Positions 1 through 10,234 are shown, counted from the stretch's first letter. The stretch: 64,000 bases of DNA from Cydia pomonella (GCF_033807575.1 NC_084730.1:1285986-1349985); one strand, 5' to 3'. Notes: generated by a model from the sequence alone, not told the origin. A program made the numbers and translations.

Positions 1-218
1 CCTATTTAAGTTTAAACCATGAATCTCCTTGAAAAATCAGGTACAGCGCCATATAAGCCCGGCGCTCACGTTTCGTTACGTTCGTGAGTCACAGATAACT
101 ACTGTTCTCAATGATTATACACTTTGTACAGTCGGCGTCGGCTAAAAGTACCTGCATTGGACAGTTTTGCACGCGATACTCGTACATTTTTACAGGACAC
201 ATTTTGGGGAGTGTGCTC

Positions 219-543
219 TTCTTCCTCGCGTTGTCCCGGTATATTGCCACGGCTCATGGGAGCCTGCTGGGGTCCACTTGACAACCAATCCCAAGATTTA
301 GCGTAGGCACTAGTTTTTACGAAAGCGACTGCCATCTGACCCTCCATTCCAGAGGGTAAAACTAGGCCTTATGGGGATTAGTCCGGTTTCCTCACGATGT
401 TTTCCTTCACTGAAAAGCGACTGGTAAAGATCAAAAGATATTTCGTACATAAGTTCCGAAAAACTCATTGGTACGTGCCGGGGTTTGAACCCGCGACCTC
501 CGGATTGCAAGTCGCACGCTCTAACCGCTAGGCCATCAGCGCT
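219..543 (-). mobile_element. tRNA-derived SINE (SINE-1), full-length copy
   Basis: Read on the minus strand, it starts with a tRNA-like head containing A-box-like GGCCTAGCGGTTAGAGCGTG and B-box-like GGTCGCGGGTTCAAACCCC, the internal RNA polymerase III promoter. A ~230-bp body follows, ending in a GAGGAAGAAG-type purine tail. The same unit recurs at 2672, 28463 and 44190, with partial copies at 10540, 40985 and 54730. It abuts an RTE-type LINE fragment at 544, so it probably inserted into or beside it. It is non-autonomous and needs a LINE reverse transcriptase. Confidence 0.85.
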
Positions 544-632
544 CTCAAAGATCGCCATCTATCGAACCATCATCAGGCCCGTTCTCACCTACGCCTGTGA
601 AACCTGGGCCACAACGCAGTCGGACGAAGTAA
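544..632 (+). pseudogene. RTE-type LINE reverse transcriptase fragment, part 1
   Basis: The frame reads IYRTIIRPVLTYACETWATT, the thumb-region signature of RTE-like non-LTR retrotransposon reverse transcriptases. The frame is cut off at ~632 by an antisense LINE tail and resumes at ~946. No start codon or catalytic core is present, so this is a relic. Confidence 0.7.
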
Positions 633-945
633 ACCTTTTTTTTTATTATTACGAAAAGGTAAGCATTTGACCACAATCTCACCTGATGGAAAGTGCCGAT
701 GTAGTCTAGGATAAAAGATGTCTATTCACTCTCGATTTAAAAAGGTCCAAGTTATAGTGAACTGGGAATAGATTTTCAGGAAGTGAATTCCACTCCTTAG
801 CCGTTCGCATGATAAAGCTTGCGGTATTCGGGAGGAAAGTGCTACGAGAAATTTATGGTCCGTGAGAGGAGCCTGACGGTAGCTACCGGCAATGAACCAT
901 GAACTTGAAGCTCTGATCAAACAGGAGACCATTAGGTTAGGTTTT
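633..945 (-). mobile_element. 3' end of another LINE, inserted antisense in the RTE fragment
   Basis: The minus strand carries degraded coding sequence resembling the C-terminus of Jockey/CR1-like reverse transcriptases (a NSLPENLFP-like stretch, then NLDLFKSRVNRHL in another frame) and ends in an A-rich tail at 633-655. Frameshifts break the frame. It separates the two halves of an RTE fragment, so it is younger than that fragment. Confidence 0.6.
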
Positions 946-1190
946 GCAAATCCCAGCGGCTGAGATGGGCGGGTCACGTGGAAAGGATGCCCGATATGAG
1001 AGCCCCAAAAATTATGACTAGGTGGACGCCACAATAGAAAAGGCCTAGTGGTCAGCCTAAGAATAGGTGGCTGGACTGTGTGGAAGATCTTAGGAGAATG
1101 ATGCAGTATACCAACTGGAGGAAGGTTGCCAAGGATTGCGACAACTGGAGGAAAATAGTGGAGAAGGCCAAGACCCACAAAGGTTTGTAG
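946..1190 (+). pseudogene. RTE-type LINE C-terminus, part 2
   Basis: Translation gives QRLRWAGHVERMPDMRAPK, one internal TAG, then GQPKNRWLDCVEDLRRM, NWRKVAKDCDNWRKIVE and KAKTHKGL before a stop at 1188-1190. This is the conserved C-terminal tail of RTE-clade LINE ORFs, as at 41199-41468. The internal stop and the upstream insertion make it a dead copy. Confidence 0.75.
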
Positions 1191-1232
1191 CGTCATCGGA
1201 AGTGAGTAAGTGATATGGGATTAAATAATATT

Positions 1233-1464
1233 TCAGGGTCAAAATGGCAATTTCCTTGATCTTCCATACATTTAGGACAGACTTATATGATGTGACGTCA
1301 CATCACCTTATTTTGTTAGAGGCGTTTCAATCGTCGACTGCGAGCAGACTTTAACTTTCATTTCTGATCTTTGTGTTGCTTAAATGCCATGAGTCCTATA
1401 TAGACATTTGATTCTCAGGAAAATCAAGATCGTTTCAATCGTTTGACATTATTTACAAAAAACA
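1233..1464. repeat. Repeat R-B, copy 1
   Basis: A block of ~230 bp starting TTTCAGGGTCAAAATGGC is repeated in direct orientation at 36366-36593 with only scattered differences. It has no coding potential and no clear terminal inverted repeats. The class is unknown. Confidence 0.7.
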
Positions 1465-1487
1465 GTCAAGTAGCCAACACACACACA

Positions 1488-1563
1488 GGCATAGGCTACG
1501 GAGACTGCTTACCATCAGGCAGGCCGTATGCTTGTTTGCCACCGACGTAGTATAAAAAAAAAA
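1488..1563 (+). mobile_element. LINE 3'-tail family LT, short 5'-truncated copy
   Basis: The sequence runs GGCTACGGAGACTGCTTACC ... CACCGACGTAGTAT followed by an A-run, the terminal ~75 bp of the LT family that is longer at 37600-37953 and 58868-59232. The A-tail gives the sense strand, and the short length fits 5' truncation during target-primed reverse transcription. Confidence 0.75.
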
Positions 1564-2374
1564 TGTACTCCAATAGTTAACAGTGGCATATTAATCCTTA
1601 TAACTATGACATAAGGGCACACAGTTCAGCGTATTTTGTATGTTCGTGCGTGGAATATATTTACATTTAATTTACTGATGTTACGTAGGTCTTCTTATTG
1701 TTTTGATGTCTAAAAATACGTTTCCAGGAAAACTATAGGTCGGGCATACATATTAGAGCGTAAAAATAATGGATTCGACGGAAATTATTAAGTTTTTAAG
1801 GAAAACTATTTTTAAAATGACAGATAAGGTAATTAAGCTTCTTATAACTTTACTAGCCACTCCAAATATAGGTACGTAAATAAACATTACACATACTCAT
1901 ACCTTAGCAATTCTTGTATATATATTTAGGGGATCTTAGAAACGTCTCTAACGATTTCAATGAAGTTTTCGGGGGCCAAAAATCTATTTAGCTAGGTTAT
2001 CTCTGGGAAAACCGGCATTTTGAGTTCTTCTACTAGATATTATTTTCGAAATGTGCAAAACATTCAAATTATTTGATGATTTGTTACCAGATTGATGACA
2101 TCATTTATCTGGTGAAGAATTCCTTCTGGCATCAATTTCGCTATTTGGACTTCATTTAATCTAGAAAAATCTGTCAATAAAATTGAACTTTTTGTCAAAA
2201 GGAAAAGTGACTTATTACGTGAATCTTGAGGATGGATTATTTTACGTCCATTAAAACTTTCATGTATTGGGCAATAATGATAAAATATATAAATCATCCC
2301 GATTTTACTTTTTGTTTTGTAAATATTCGTTGATAAGTAATTCAAAAAGTGGCTTGCAAAAAAATCATTTTTAG
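1564..2374. other. AT-rich stretch, no gene seen
   Basis: No frame here has family character. I see no terminal repeats and no second copy in the window. It is probably intronic or old decayed repeat DNA. Confidence 0.4.
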
Positions 2375-2655
2375 TAGGTACATGCTTTTATCGCTGACTG
2401 TACTTTTCTTTCCACGGGCAACTAATAATCATCGGGACAATTCTAAGAACCCCAAACAGAATTAGGTTGCGTTGTTTTAGCACTAAAATCCCATGGCCAC
2501 CTATTGTCTCCATCTGCTGATCAGCTCGATGGTACCATAATATTCCATTGTCACTCGACTTACATATGTATGCAAAGTTTCAGCTCAATCGGAAGCCGGG
2601 AAGTGGGACAAATTTCGCTTTTAGGGTTTCACCCACACAAACATAAAAGGCGCAA
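2375..2655 (+). repeat. Repeat R-C, copy 1
   Basis: This is a ~270-bp family containing TTTATCGCTGACTGTACTTT and GATCAGCTCGATGGTACCAT. Other copies lie at 40585-40930, 46120-46395 (inverted), 56825-57125 and 60915-61182. Several copies end near a GGAAGTGGG(T/A)CAAATTT motif. It is non-coding and of unresolved class. Confidence 0.75.
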
Positions 2656-2671
2656 AAGGCTAAAAAAAAAA

Positions 2672-3009
2672 GCGCTGGTGGCCTAGCGGTAAGAGCGTGC
2701 GACTTGCAATCCGGAGGTCGCGGGTTCAAACCCTGGCTCGTACCAATGAGTTTTTCGGAACTTACGTACGAAATATCATTTGATATTTACCAGTCGCTTT
2801 TCGGTGAAGGAAAACATCGTGAGGAAACCGGACTAATCCCAAAAAGGCCTAGTTTACCCCTCTGGGTTGGAAGGTCAGATGGCAGTCGCTTTCGTAAAAA
2901 CTAGTGCCTACGCCAAATCTTGGGATTAGTTGTCAAGCGGACCCCAGGCTCCCATGAGCCGTGGCAAAATGCCGGGACAACGCGAGGAAGAAGAAGAAGA
3001 GAAGAAGAA
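2672..3009 (+). mobile_element. SINE-1, full-length copy
   Basis: The tRNA-like head GCGCTGGTGGCCTAGCGGTA and B-box GGTCGCGGGTTCAAACCC are intact. The body continues to CGGGACAACGCGAGGAAG and a (GAA)n tail. It follows an A-rich run directly after the R-C repeat. It is the clearest plus-strand example of the family here. Confidence 0.9.
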
Positions 3010-3181
3010 ACATACATATTAGTTACTCTAATAGTAAGTCACTAATTACTGTACTCTAACCCCCTTATTCATAAATGTGTACTAAAGTTACGATGCCGCT
3101 AATCATCGTTTGTCCCTTTCCATCATACCAATACGTCGGATAGGGACCAATGATTATTAGCGGCATCGTAAGTTTAGTACA

Positions 3182-3613
3182 CAGGGATCGGAACCGGTTT
3201 TTTGCAAAAACATCGAAATAACCATATATTTCGGTTTATTTTATACTCAAAATGTAGGACTCAGTTGTGTTTTTAGATAACGACTTCGTATTATTAGATT
3301 GCCCGATTAGGAATGAAATAATGAACAAAGAACGAAAATAGTACATTACGATACAAGTGCGAAAAATAGGAAATTCGAAACGAGTGGCGATAAATTAAAA
3401 CACGACCAAAGGGAGTGTTTTAAATCGACACGAGTTGCGAATTACCTATTCGCTCATGTATCGTACAACGTTTTACAGTACATATGGTCCTTTAAATGTT
3501 CGACACAGTAACGTAATATGCTCATTTTCGCACTAGTGCGGTAAAGTAGCACCATATGTACTGTAAAATACCGTTTTCGTTCCCATACAAAAAATACCGG
3601 TTTCCGATCCCTG
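3182..3613. mobile_element. hAT-type MITE Y with 8-bp target duplication
   Basis: The ends are CAGGGATCGGAACCGG and CCGGTTTCCGATCCCTG, imperfect inverted repeats of ~16 bp. It is flanked on both sides by TTAGTACA, an exact 8-bp duplication as made by hAT transposases. It has no transposase and itself contains a Z-family fragment (3341-3569). Confidence 0.8.
3341..3569. repeat. Repeat family Z, half-palindrome copy
   Basis: It starts AGTACATTACGATACAAGTG and ends CACCATATGTACTGTAAAA. Similar units lie at 16675-16960 and, as two inverted arms of a large palindrome, at 57541-58279. Here it sits inside MITE Y. It is non-coding. Confidence 0.65.
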
Positions 3614-3638
3614 TTAGTACACGTTTATGAATAAGGGT

Positions 3639-3835
3639 GTAAGTGTAAGGCCTGAGTGGACGCTCGAAGCGAAGCGGAGCGTTCGGCGGGGCGTGCAGCG
3701 TGGCGTCGGGCTCATAAGCGACGTGAGCAGCGTGCACTGTGGCCGCTCCTATACGTTTACATTTGCTTAATATGTACGCCGCACGCCCCGCCCCGCTGCA
3801 CACCCAACTCGATCGTCCACTCAGGCCTTACACTA
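3639..3835. mobile_element. GC-rich foldback MITE (W)
   Basis: Inverted ends GTGTAAGGCCTGAGTGGACG and its complement bound ~195 bp that is far more GC-rich than its surroundings. The flanks read TAA on each side, which would fit a 3-bp duplication of the PIF/Harbinger type, but a 3-bp match is weak evidence. Confidence 0.6.
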
Positions 3836-3959
3836 AAAATAGATCACTTTTTCAATTAATTAAGAAAATATTTGAAGTATCCGCTAACCTCAGAGCCGCA
3901 GTAGCCACACCCAAAACGCATTAGTCTAAAGATATCGCCAGAAAGCACGCATAGGCCGC

Positions 3960-5002
3960 TTAGTACGGTCGCCAAATCTCAAAAGCCCTCTAGAAACACG
4001 ATTTAATTGACTCTGCTCGGCCTTACCCACAACCGGTATCAATGTGTTCGGACAGTTCTCCTGATCACCGTACATGCGGTAGTAAAGCGGAAAAATGGTG
4101 GAGGGGATAGTAATGACGTCACAAAGATGGCGGCCGGACCTATTCTTTTTGGCGGTGTATCTCGAAAACCACTTAACCGATTTTAATCATCGAGGTGTCA
4201 AATAATAGCTTATATTATGGAGATTATTTCCTTTTCTACAAACATTTACGTGAAACCTATAGGAAAAAAAATAATCACAAAAAACAGTTTTTTTATAAAA
4301 ATTTTTTTTTTTATTTTGTAAAAATCTCCGTAAATATTAGCATTTCGCAAATTTTGTTGAATATAAAACATATTGCTTCATTATCAAGGAATATAATGAG
4401 CCTTAAAACATAAAGATCGAGTAATAAACAATGAAGCTACACTCATTTATTTGCGCATGGGTAACGATAACTGGCTTTTACCGGTCGAAACTGTGGTGAC
4501 TGTTACGATACGTATTGAATGGAATTTATAGAGTATCGGTTTTAATTACTGAAATTATAATGACAATTATTTATACTATTTATTTTTATACTACGTCGGT
4601 GGCAAACAAGCATACGGCCTGCCTGATGGTAAGCAGTCTCCGTAGCCTATGTACACCTGCAACTCCAGAGGAGTTACATGCGCGTTGCCGACCCTAACCC
4701 CACCCCCCTCGTTGAGCTCTGGCAACCTTACTCACCGGCAGGAACACAACACTATGAGTAGGGTCAAGTGTTATTTGGCTGCGGTTTTCTGTAAGGTGGA
4801 GGTACTTCCCCAGTTAAATATAAAAACCAGACACAATAATGTTACCTTACTTCGACGTTTAGTCTCTTTTTTCGTCTTAATCATAGGTAGGTACATATTT
4901 CTTTTTACTTAAAAAATTTATACAGGGTGAACTTTTAACCACCAGTCATACTCTGCGCAGCGACTTTATAGGTCATACTGAACAACTTTTACTATTAGTA
5001 GT
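3960..5002 (+). repeat. Repeat R-A, copy 1 (interrupted)
   Basis: A ~1-kb block runs from TAGTACGGTCGCCAA to the CATACTCTGCGCAGCGAC segment. It is present as an inverted copy at 9346-10130 and in part at 5008-5335 and 5596-5695. A LINE tail at 4582-4815 splits this copy, and the inverted copy shows the uninterrupted sequence. It is non-coding; whether it derives from a DNA transposon or a retroelement UTR is unclear. Confidence 0.75.
4582..4815 (-). mobile_element. LINE tail LT inserted in R-A
   Basis: On the minus strand it runs from GGAAGTACCTCCACCTTACA through CAACGCGCATGTAACTCC to CACCGACGTAGTATAAAAA. The LT consensus is longer at 37600-37953. Flanking R-A sequence rejoins cleanly when compared with the inverted R-A copy near 9520-9550. 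Confidence 0.8.
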
Positions 5003-5007
5003 CCCCA

Positions 5008-5335
5008 AGCCGCTCCGAGGCCAGATTTAATTGACTCAGCTCGGCCTTACCCACAACCGGTATCAATGTGTTCGGGCGTTTCTCCTGATCACCGTACATG
5101 CGGTAGTAAAGCGGAAAAATGGTGGGAGGGGATAGTAATGACGTCACAAAGATGGCGTCCGGACCTATTCTTTTTGGCGGTGTATCTCGAAAACCACTTA
5201 ACCGATTGTATTCATCGAGGTGTCAACTAATAGCTTATATTATGGAGATTATTTCCTTTTTACAAACATTTACGTGAAACCTATAGGAAAATAATAATCA
5301 CAAAAAACATTTTTTTTTATACATTTGGTTGGTAG
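5008..5335 (+). repeat. Repeat R-A, copy 2 (5' part only)
   Basis: It starts CAAGCCGCTCCGAGGCCAGA and follows copy 1 through TTTTGGCGGTGTATCTCGAA, stopping near 5335. The head of this copy matches the inverted copy at 10130 better than copy 1 does, so copy 1 has a rearranged start. The next ~260 bp (5336-5595) is AT-rich with nothing recognisable. Confidence 0.7.
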
Positions 5336-5595
5336 GTTTTTCTTATGTTTTAAAGCAGTAAAATCTTTCAAGTCGAAACACAGTATAAATATACATTTTG
5401 TTGTCTAATCTAAAAGTATGATGTTCATTGTTTAAGACTGATTAGTGATTACTGAATTAAATGACATGCTATTTGTTATTTTTGTTTTATTTTTTAAATC
5501 AGGTTTTAATTTATTCACTATGTATCACTATACAGGCAAAATGTGTATCATAGTTGGTCTGTAAGTACTTACTACTTGTGTCGAATATAGGTATA

Positions 5596-5803
5596 AGATG
5601 AAATTTTAACCACCAGCCATACTCTGCGCAGTGACTTTACAGGTCATACTGAACAACTTTTATTATGGGACCAATGCCGAATCACGCAAGAAAATTTGGA
5701 TCTGGAATGACACCCACTGGCTGTGCCCTACCACACAAAGCGAGATGACATTCACAATGCCCATACCTCTCTTTTGGACGTAGTATAAGGACGTACCCGG
5801 GTC
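5596..5803. repeat. R-A 3' end followed by an LT 5' fragment
   Basis: 5596-5695 repeats the R-A terminus (CATACTCTGCGCAGTGAC, ATTATGGGACCAATGCC). 5697-5803 matches the upstream part of the LT family on the minus strand (GACATTCACAATGCCCATAC), also seen at 52030-52150 and 59130-59230. The two are simply abutted. Confidence 0.6.
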
Positions 5804-5806
5804 CAT

Positions 5807-6100
5807 GACGCATGCTCGCCACACCGCTGCTTAAAATAAGCTGACGCACCGTAAATTGAACTGCGTAAAAATCGCAAAAAATATTACACGGAGATCTTAT
5901 GGCAGACACCGTACCGGTGACGTAAAAGACGCAACTGTTTTGCGAACAAAAAAGATTCGCGTGAAGCACGTCACTGCGATTCCGTACCGTCACCGTTTTT
6001 TAAACAGCGGTGTGGGGAGCATGCGTCAAAAACGGTACGCATACGACGCGTCACTGCGATTCCGTATCGTGACCGTTTTTTAAGCTGCGGTCTGGTCGCA
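5807..6100. repeat. Foldback with short tandem copies
   Basis: GACGCATGCTCGCCACACCG at 5807 is inverted at ~5999-6027, giving a ~220-bp hairpin. A further ~45-bp piece beginning CACTGCGATTCCGTA is repeated in direct orientation at ~5972 and ~6051. It lies immediately 5' of a truncated LINE. Short spurious frames come from the GC-rich arms. Confidence 0.55.
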
Positions 6101-7790
6101 CCTTGTATTGTATTGTATTGTATAATATTTAACAAATGCATGAATTTCGGCACATTCCCGGATCGGTGGAAAATGGCACACGTCACGCCTATACACAAAT
6201 CAGGCGCTAAAGACAATGTGCAAAATTACCGGCCTATTTCCATCTTGTCATGCATTCCCAAAACTTTTGAGAAATTGGTTCACGGTCGTATATCTAAAAT
6301 GTTAAAAAACCATATCCTAGAAGAGCAACACGGATTTGTCAAAGGTAAATCGACGTCTACTAACCTTACTCTATTCGTTAATACCTTATTTGAGACTCTT
6401 GATAAAAATGTTCAAATTGACACAATCTACACAGATTTTCAAAAGGCGTTCGACAAAGTTGACCATCTGATACTATTAAAAAAATTATCCTACAACGGAA
6501 TAAAGGGTAATCTCCTCAGGTGGTTCGCGTCGTACCTCCAAAACCGCACTCAATCTGTAGTTATTAACGGATTAGCTTCTTCATCTACAATTGTAACTTC
6601 CGGCGTGCCGCAAGGCTCAATTATTGGCCCATTCTTATTTGTCTTGTTTATTAACGATATTTCACTGTGCTTCAAGAACTGTAACTTTCTGTTGTATGCT
6701 GACGATTTAAAAATTTATAAAAAAAGTTCACACTAACGAAGATGTTCAACTAATTCAAGACGATTTAAACAGACTCGATGATTACTGTAAGATTAATAAG
6801 TTATCCTTGGCTTACAATAAGTGCAAACATGTCATTTTCACTAGAAAAAGCAACGTACTACGAAATTCATATAAACTAAATGAATACTCCCTTGAAACAG
6901 TAAACAACATTAGAGATCTAGGTGTTATTCTTGATACGAAGTTGACACTAGACACACACATCGACCACATTCTCAAAAAAGCATACCGAATGTTGGGCTT
7001 TATTATGCGCGTCACTAAACCCTTCAAACAGAAGCTCAGCCTGACTTGCCTTTATCAAACTTTAGTTCGTTTCAATCTTGAGTACGCGTCAGTTGCATGG
7101 AGCCCTTTTTACAATGTATACTGCAATAAGCTAGAAATGATACAAAAAAATTCTTACGACGCCTTAATATTCGATTGAAGAATCCACGGTGCTCCTATGA
7201 TGAGCTCTTAAATAAATACAACATGCTAAGATTGCGGGACCGCCGTTGCATCGCCGACGCAGTCATGCTACGTGACGTATGTGCAGGTGACTTAGACTGT
7301 CCAAGTCTCCTATCCAAAATATACTTTCGCGCTCCTCTCAAACTAACGCGGTCTACACACCTCTTCAGTCTACCGAAGACAAAGACTAACGCCGGAAAAC
7401 GTGCACCTGTATACAGAATGTGCGACCACTACAATAAGTCTCTTCTCGAGATCGATCTATTCTCAAAATCCCGCGCCCAGTTCAAGACAGCAGTCACAAA
7501 TTTATATAGAAATAAGATCATATATACCTAGGTAACTTTTCCTTCCTATTTAGTTACATATAAGTAATTAGTTTATGTGCATACGTATATTATACACTAA
7601 GTATCTCTTAACACTTTCAATGTTGTAAACCGCATGTTAGTCTTAAGTATTAAGTGGTATTAGGTTCTTCGTGAGATACGTATACGGAAGCATCTGTAGT
7701 TAAGGACATTTATGCTATTTAAGTCTTTTTTGTTCATGCCATGTATGTTTTCTGTGTTATCTCCTTAATAAATAAATAAATAAATATTGT
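6101..7790 (+). pseudogene. Jockey-superfamily LINE reverse transcriptase, 5'-truncated, two frameshifts
   Basis: A non-LTR retrotransposon polymerase would copy its own RNA at a nicked target. 6113-6736 encodes fingers and palm: YRPISILSCIPKTFEKL, FDKVDH, GVPQGSIIGPFLF and the catalytic LLYADD box. A frameshift near 6720 moves the frame to 6720-7178 (DLGVILDTKLTLDTHIDHIL, LEYASVAWSP), and another near 7145 moves it to 7175-7531 (C-terminus, TAG at 7529-7531). A ~250-bp 3' UTR ends in (TAAA)n at ~7765-7790. The endonuclease and the first part of the polymerase are missing, with the junction at a TTGTA run at 6101-6120. The clade (Jockey or a relative such as Daphne) is inferred from motifs only. 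It faces a second LINE tail to tail. Confidence 0.85.
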
Positions 7791-7854
7791 ATTCGGGCGA
7801 TTTTTCCGCAACTCGACGACTTGCGCCTATTTTGCGTGATATGTTGGGGGTGGG

Positions 7855-9324
7855 CTAGTCCTGCCAGCCCAGCTCCTCGAGGAATCCTATCAAACCTTTG
7901 ATGTTGAGTAGGACCTCGGGGAGGTCTCTCGGAGATCCGAGATGTTTAGCCCTGTATGGAGTCACTCCGCTGCATTCCAGCACCACGTGAGAGGCTGTTT
8001 CTTCTGTCTCCATGCAACCTCGGCACAGGGGACTGTCTGTGACACCTGTTGTGAAAAGATGTTTGTTAAATAGTCCATGACCTGTTATGACACTGGTTAC
8101 CATACTCAGTCGGACCTTCCCTAGTTGCAGGAGCGCCCTTGTGAGTTTTCCGTTGATGCCCGGCATGGCTTCTTTTGCCTGTCTGCATCCAGTCTGGTTC
8201 AGCCAGTGTTCTGTGTGTAGTTTCCCTGTACGTGCCAGCAGCATTGAGCGTACCTTGCTAAATGGTATCGGAAGAATCGGTTCCGGACCAATCGCCCCCG
8301 CATTCGATCCTTGCCTGGCAAGCTCGTCCGCAGCATCGTTACCTCGGGATCCACTGTGTCCCTTGATCCATTGTAGGGTGATCTTGTTATTATGACATAC
8401 CTCCATTAGTCGTTCGTGGCATTCGTGTATAAGTTTGGATATAACTATATGGCTATTTAGAGCCATTAAGACTGCTCTACTGTCGGAGAGTATGCGGATG
8501 GAGGATCCTACTACCTTCCTTGCAGTGATGGCAGCCGCCGCGTTTATGATGCCCATGCACTCAGCTTGGAATACCGAGTTATGGGCTCCTAGCGGAGTGG
8601 TGATCGACATGTTCAGGTCTTCTGAGAAGGTTCCAGAGCCCGATCCGCTGTCTGTTTTGGACCCATCAGTGAAGATTCTCAGCTCCCGGGGATTGAGTCC
8701 TTCATGATTGTCGTCCTCATATAACTGTATTTTGTACCTTTTATCGAAGATAGCTTGTTTGTGAATCCGGTCCGTGCCTGACCTAAGCACTGGAAATTCG
8801 TCATACACCTTTTCCAGGCATTTTGTGTGAAGAGCTCCTGTGATGTTAGACCATATCTTGAGGGTTCGTAACCTTACCGCTGAGAAACTGGCCTCTTGCT
8901 GTATGTGTAGGTGCAGCGGTGGAAGGTTTAGCATGACCTCCATGGCTGCAGTCGGGGTAGACCTCGTGCAGCCAGTGGTGGCCGCGCATGCGAGCCTTTG
9001 AAGTCTTTGTAGTTTGTCTCGTACGTTGCCTAGGTTTGTTCTTGGCCACCAAACCAGAGCACCGTAACAGAGTAAGGGGCGGATTATCGTCTTATAGAGC
9101 CAGAGGGTAAGTTTCGGGTTGAGTCCCCACCTCTTACCAATCATCCTTCTGCACTGCCAGAAGAAAACTCCCGCCTTGTCTATCCGTTTGTTGATGTGGT
9201 TGTTCCAATTGAGTTTATTGTCGAGAGTTAGTCCTAAGTACTTAACTTCATCGGACAGCTGTAGCTCAGTTTGGAAAAGTGTTGGTCTGGTAAAGTTGGT
9301 CGCACCTTTATATGGGACAGTCAA
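7855..9324 (-). pseudogene. LOA/I-group LINE C-terminal half: RT thumb, RNase H, zinc finger
   Basis: This is one uninterrupted 489-codon frame. Residues ~25-100 are the RT thumb (YLGLTLDNKLNW, LYKTIIRPLLCYGALVWW). Residues ~216-340 form an RNase H domain with the expected acidic set: D220 (FTDGSK), E255 (FQAECMGI), D281 (LSDSRAV) and D330 in WIKGHSGSRGNDAADELA. A CX2C...HX4C knuckle lies near 438-455 (CRGCMETEETASHVVLEC). RNase H in a non-LTR element points to the I/LOA group. The endonuclease and polymerase core are absent, so it is a 5'-truncated copy; the annotated Met is just the first in frame. The lack of stops suggests a relatively young copy. It ends 65 bp from the oppositely oriented Jockey-like LINE. 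Confidence 0.85.
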
Positions 9325-9345
9325 AATTTTTTTCGCGATTTCGGA

Positions 9346-10130
9346 ATTGGTCCCATAGTAAAAGTTGTTAAGTATGACCTATAAAGTCGCTGCGCAGAGT
9401 ATGACTGGTGGTTAAAAGTTCACCCTGTATAAAATTTTTAAGTAAAAAGAAATATGTACCTACCTATGATTAAGACGAAAAAAGAGACTAAACGTCGAAG
9501 TAAGGTAACATTATTGTGTCTGGTTTTTATAATTTTAATTATAATTTCAGTAATTAAAACCGATACTCTATAAATTCCATTCAATACGTATCGTAACAGT
9601 CACCACAGTTTCGACCGGTAAAAGCCAGTTATCGTTACCCATGCGCAAATAAATGAGTGTAGCTTCATTGTTTATTACTCGATCTGTATGTTTTAAGGCT
9701 CATTATATTCCTTGATAATGAAGCAATATGTTTTATATTAAACAAAATTTGCGAAATGCTAATATTTACGGAGATTTTTACAAAATAAAAAATAATAATT
9801 TTATAAAAAAACTGTTTTTTGTGATTATTTTTTTTCCTATAGGTTTCACGTAAATGTTTGTAGAAAAGGAAATAATCTCCATAATATAAGCTATTATTTG
9901 ACACCTCGATGATTAAAATCGGTTAAGTGGTTTTCGAGATACACCGCCAAAAAGAATAGGTCCGGCCGCCATCTTTGTGACGTCATTACTATCCCCTCCA
10001 CCATTTTTCCGCTTTACTACCGCATGTACGGTGATCAGGAGAACTGTCCGAACACATTGATACCGGTTGTGGGTAAGGCCGAGCTGAGTCAATTAAATCT
10101 GGCCTCGGAGCGGCTTGGCGACCGTACTAG
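9346..10130 (-). repeat. Repeat R-A, inverted copy
   Basis: Reverse complement of 3960-5002 without the LT insertion; it reads through the empty site near 9520-9550. With copy 1 it forms a ~1-kb inverted repeat enclosing about 4.3 kb that holds both LINE remnants. Confidence 0.8.
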
Positions 10131-10234
10131 CTCCCTTTTCTATCACATTAATGGTTTATTTTTATTTTTAACGGTTACATAGTCGATTCAGTGGTGATTC
10201 TGCTTACGAAAATATAGGATAGTGGATATGAATA

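Larger units (their letters stand above)
3061..3637. mobile_element. Foldback element X, split by a hAT MITE
   Basis: The outer ends are inverted repeats (CCCTTATTCATAAATGTGTA at left, its near-complement at 3614-3637). Removing the inner element (3182-3613) and one 8-bp duplication restores a ~140-bp near-perfect hairpin whose arms also share ACGATGCCGCTAAT. The interruption is therefore a later insertion into an existing MITE. Confidence 0.7.

Noticed and set aside
475..543. tRNA gene-like sequence at each SINE head (also 2672, 10430, 17040, 28735, 41990, 44440, 57795, 60700)
   Set aside because: A- and B-box-like motifs are present but each is attached to the same repeated body and AT- or GAA-rich tail, so these are SINE heads and not functional tRNA genes.
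3960..5002. Helitron call for R-A
   Set aside because: I could not find a TC start, a CTRR end with a preceding hairpin, or A-T insertion flanks.
8087..8707. Plus-strand frames of 90-102 codons
   Set aside because: They lie antisense to the LOA/I-type RNase H frame and carry no motifs of their own.
3960..10130. A single giant transposon (Maverick/Polinton-like) with 1-kb terminal inverted repeats
   Set aside because: No Polinton genes (integrase, DNA polymerase B, capsid) lie inside, only truncated LINEs, and the R-A copies are also found in direct partial form at 5008 and 5596.
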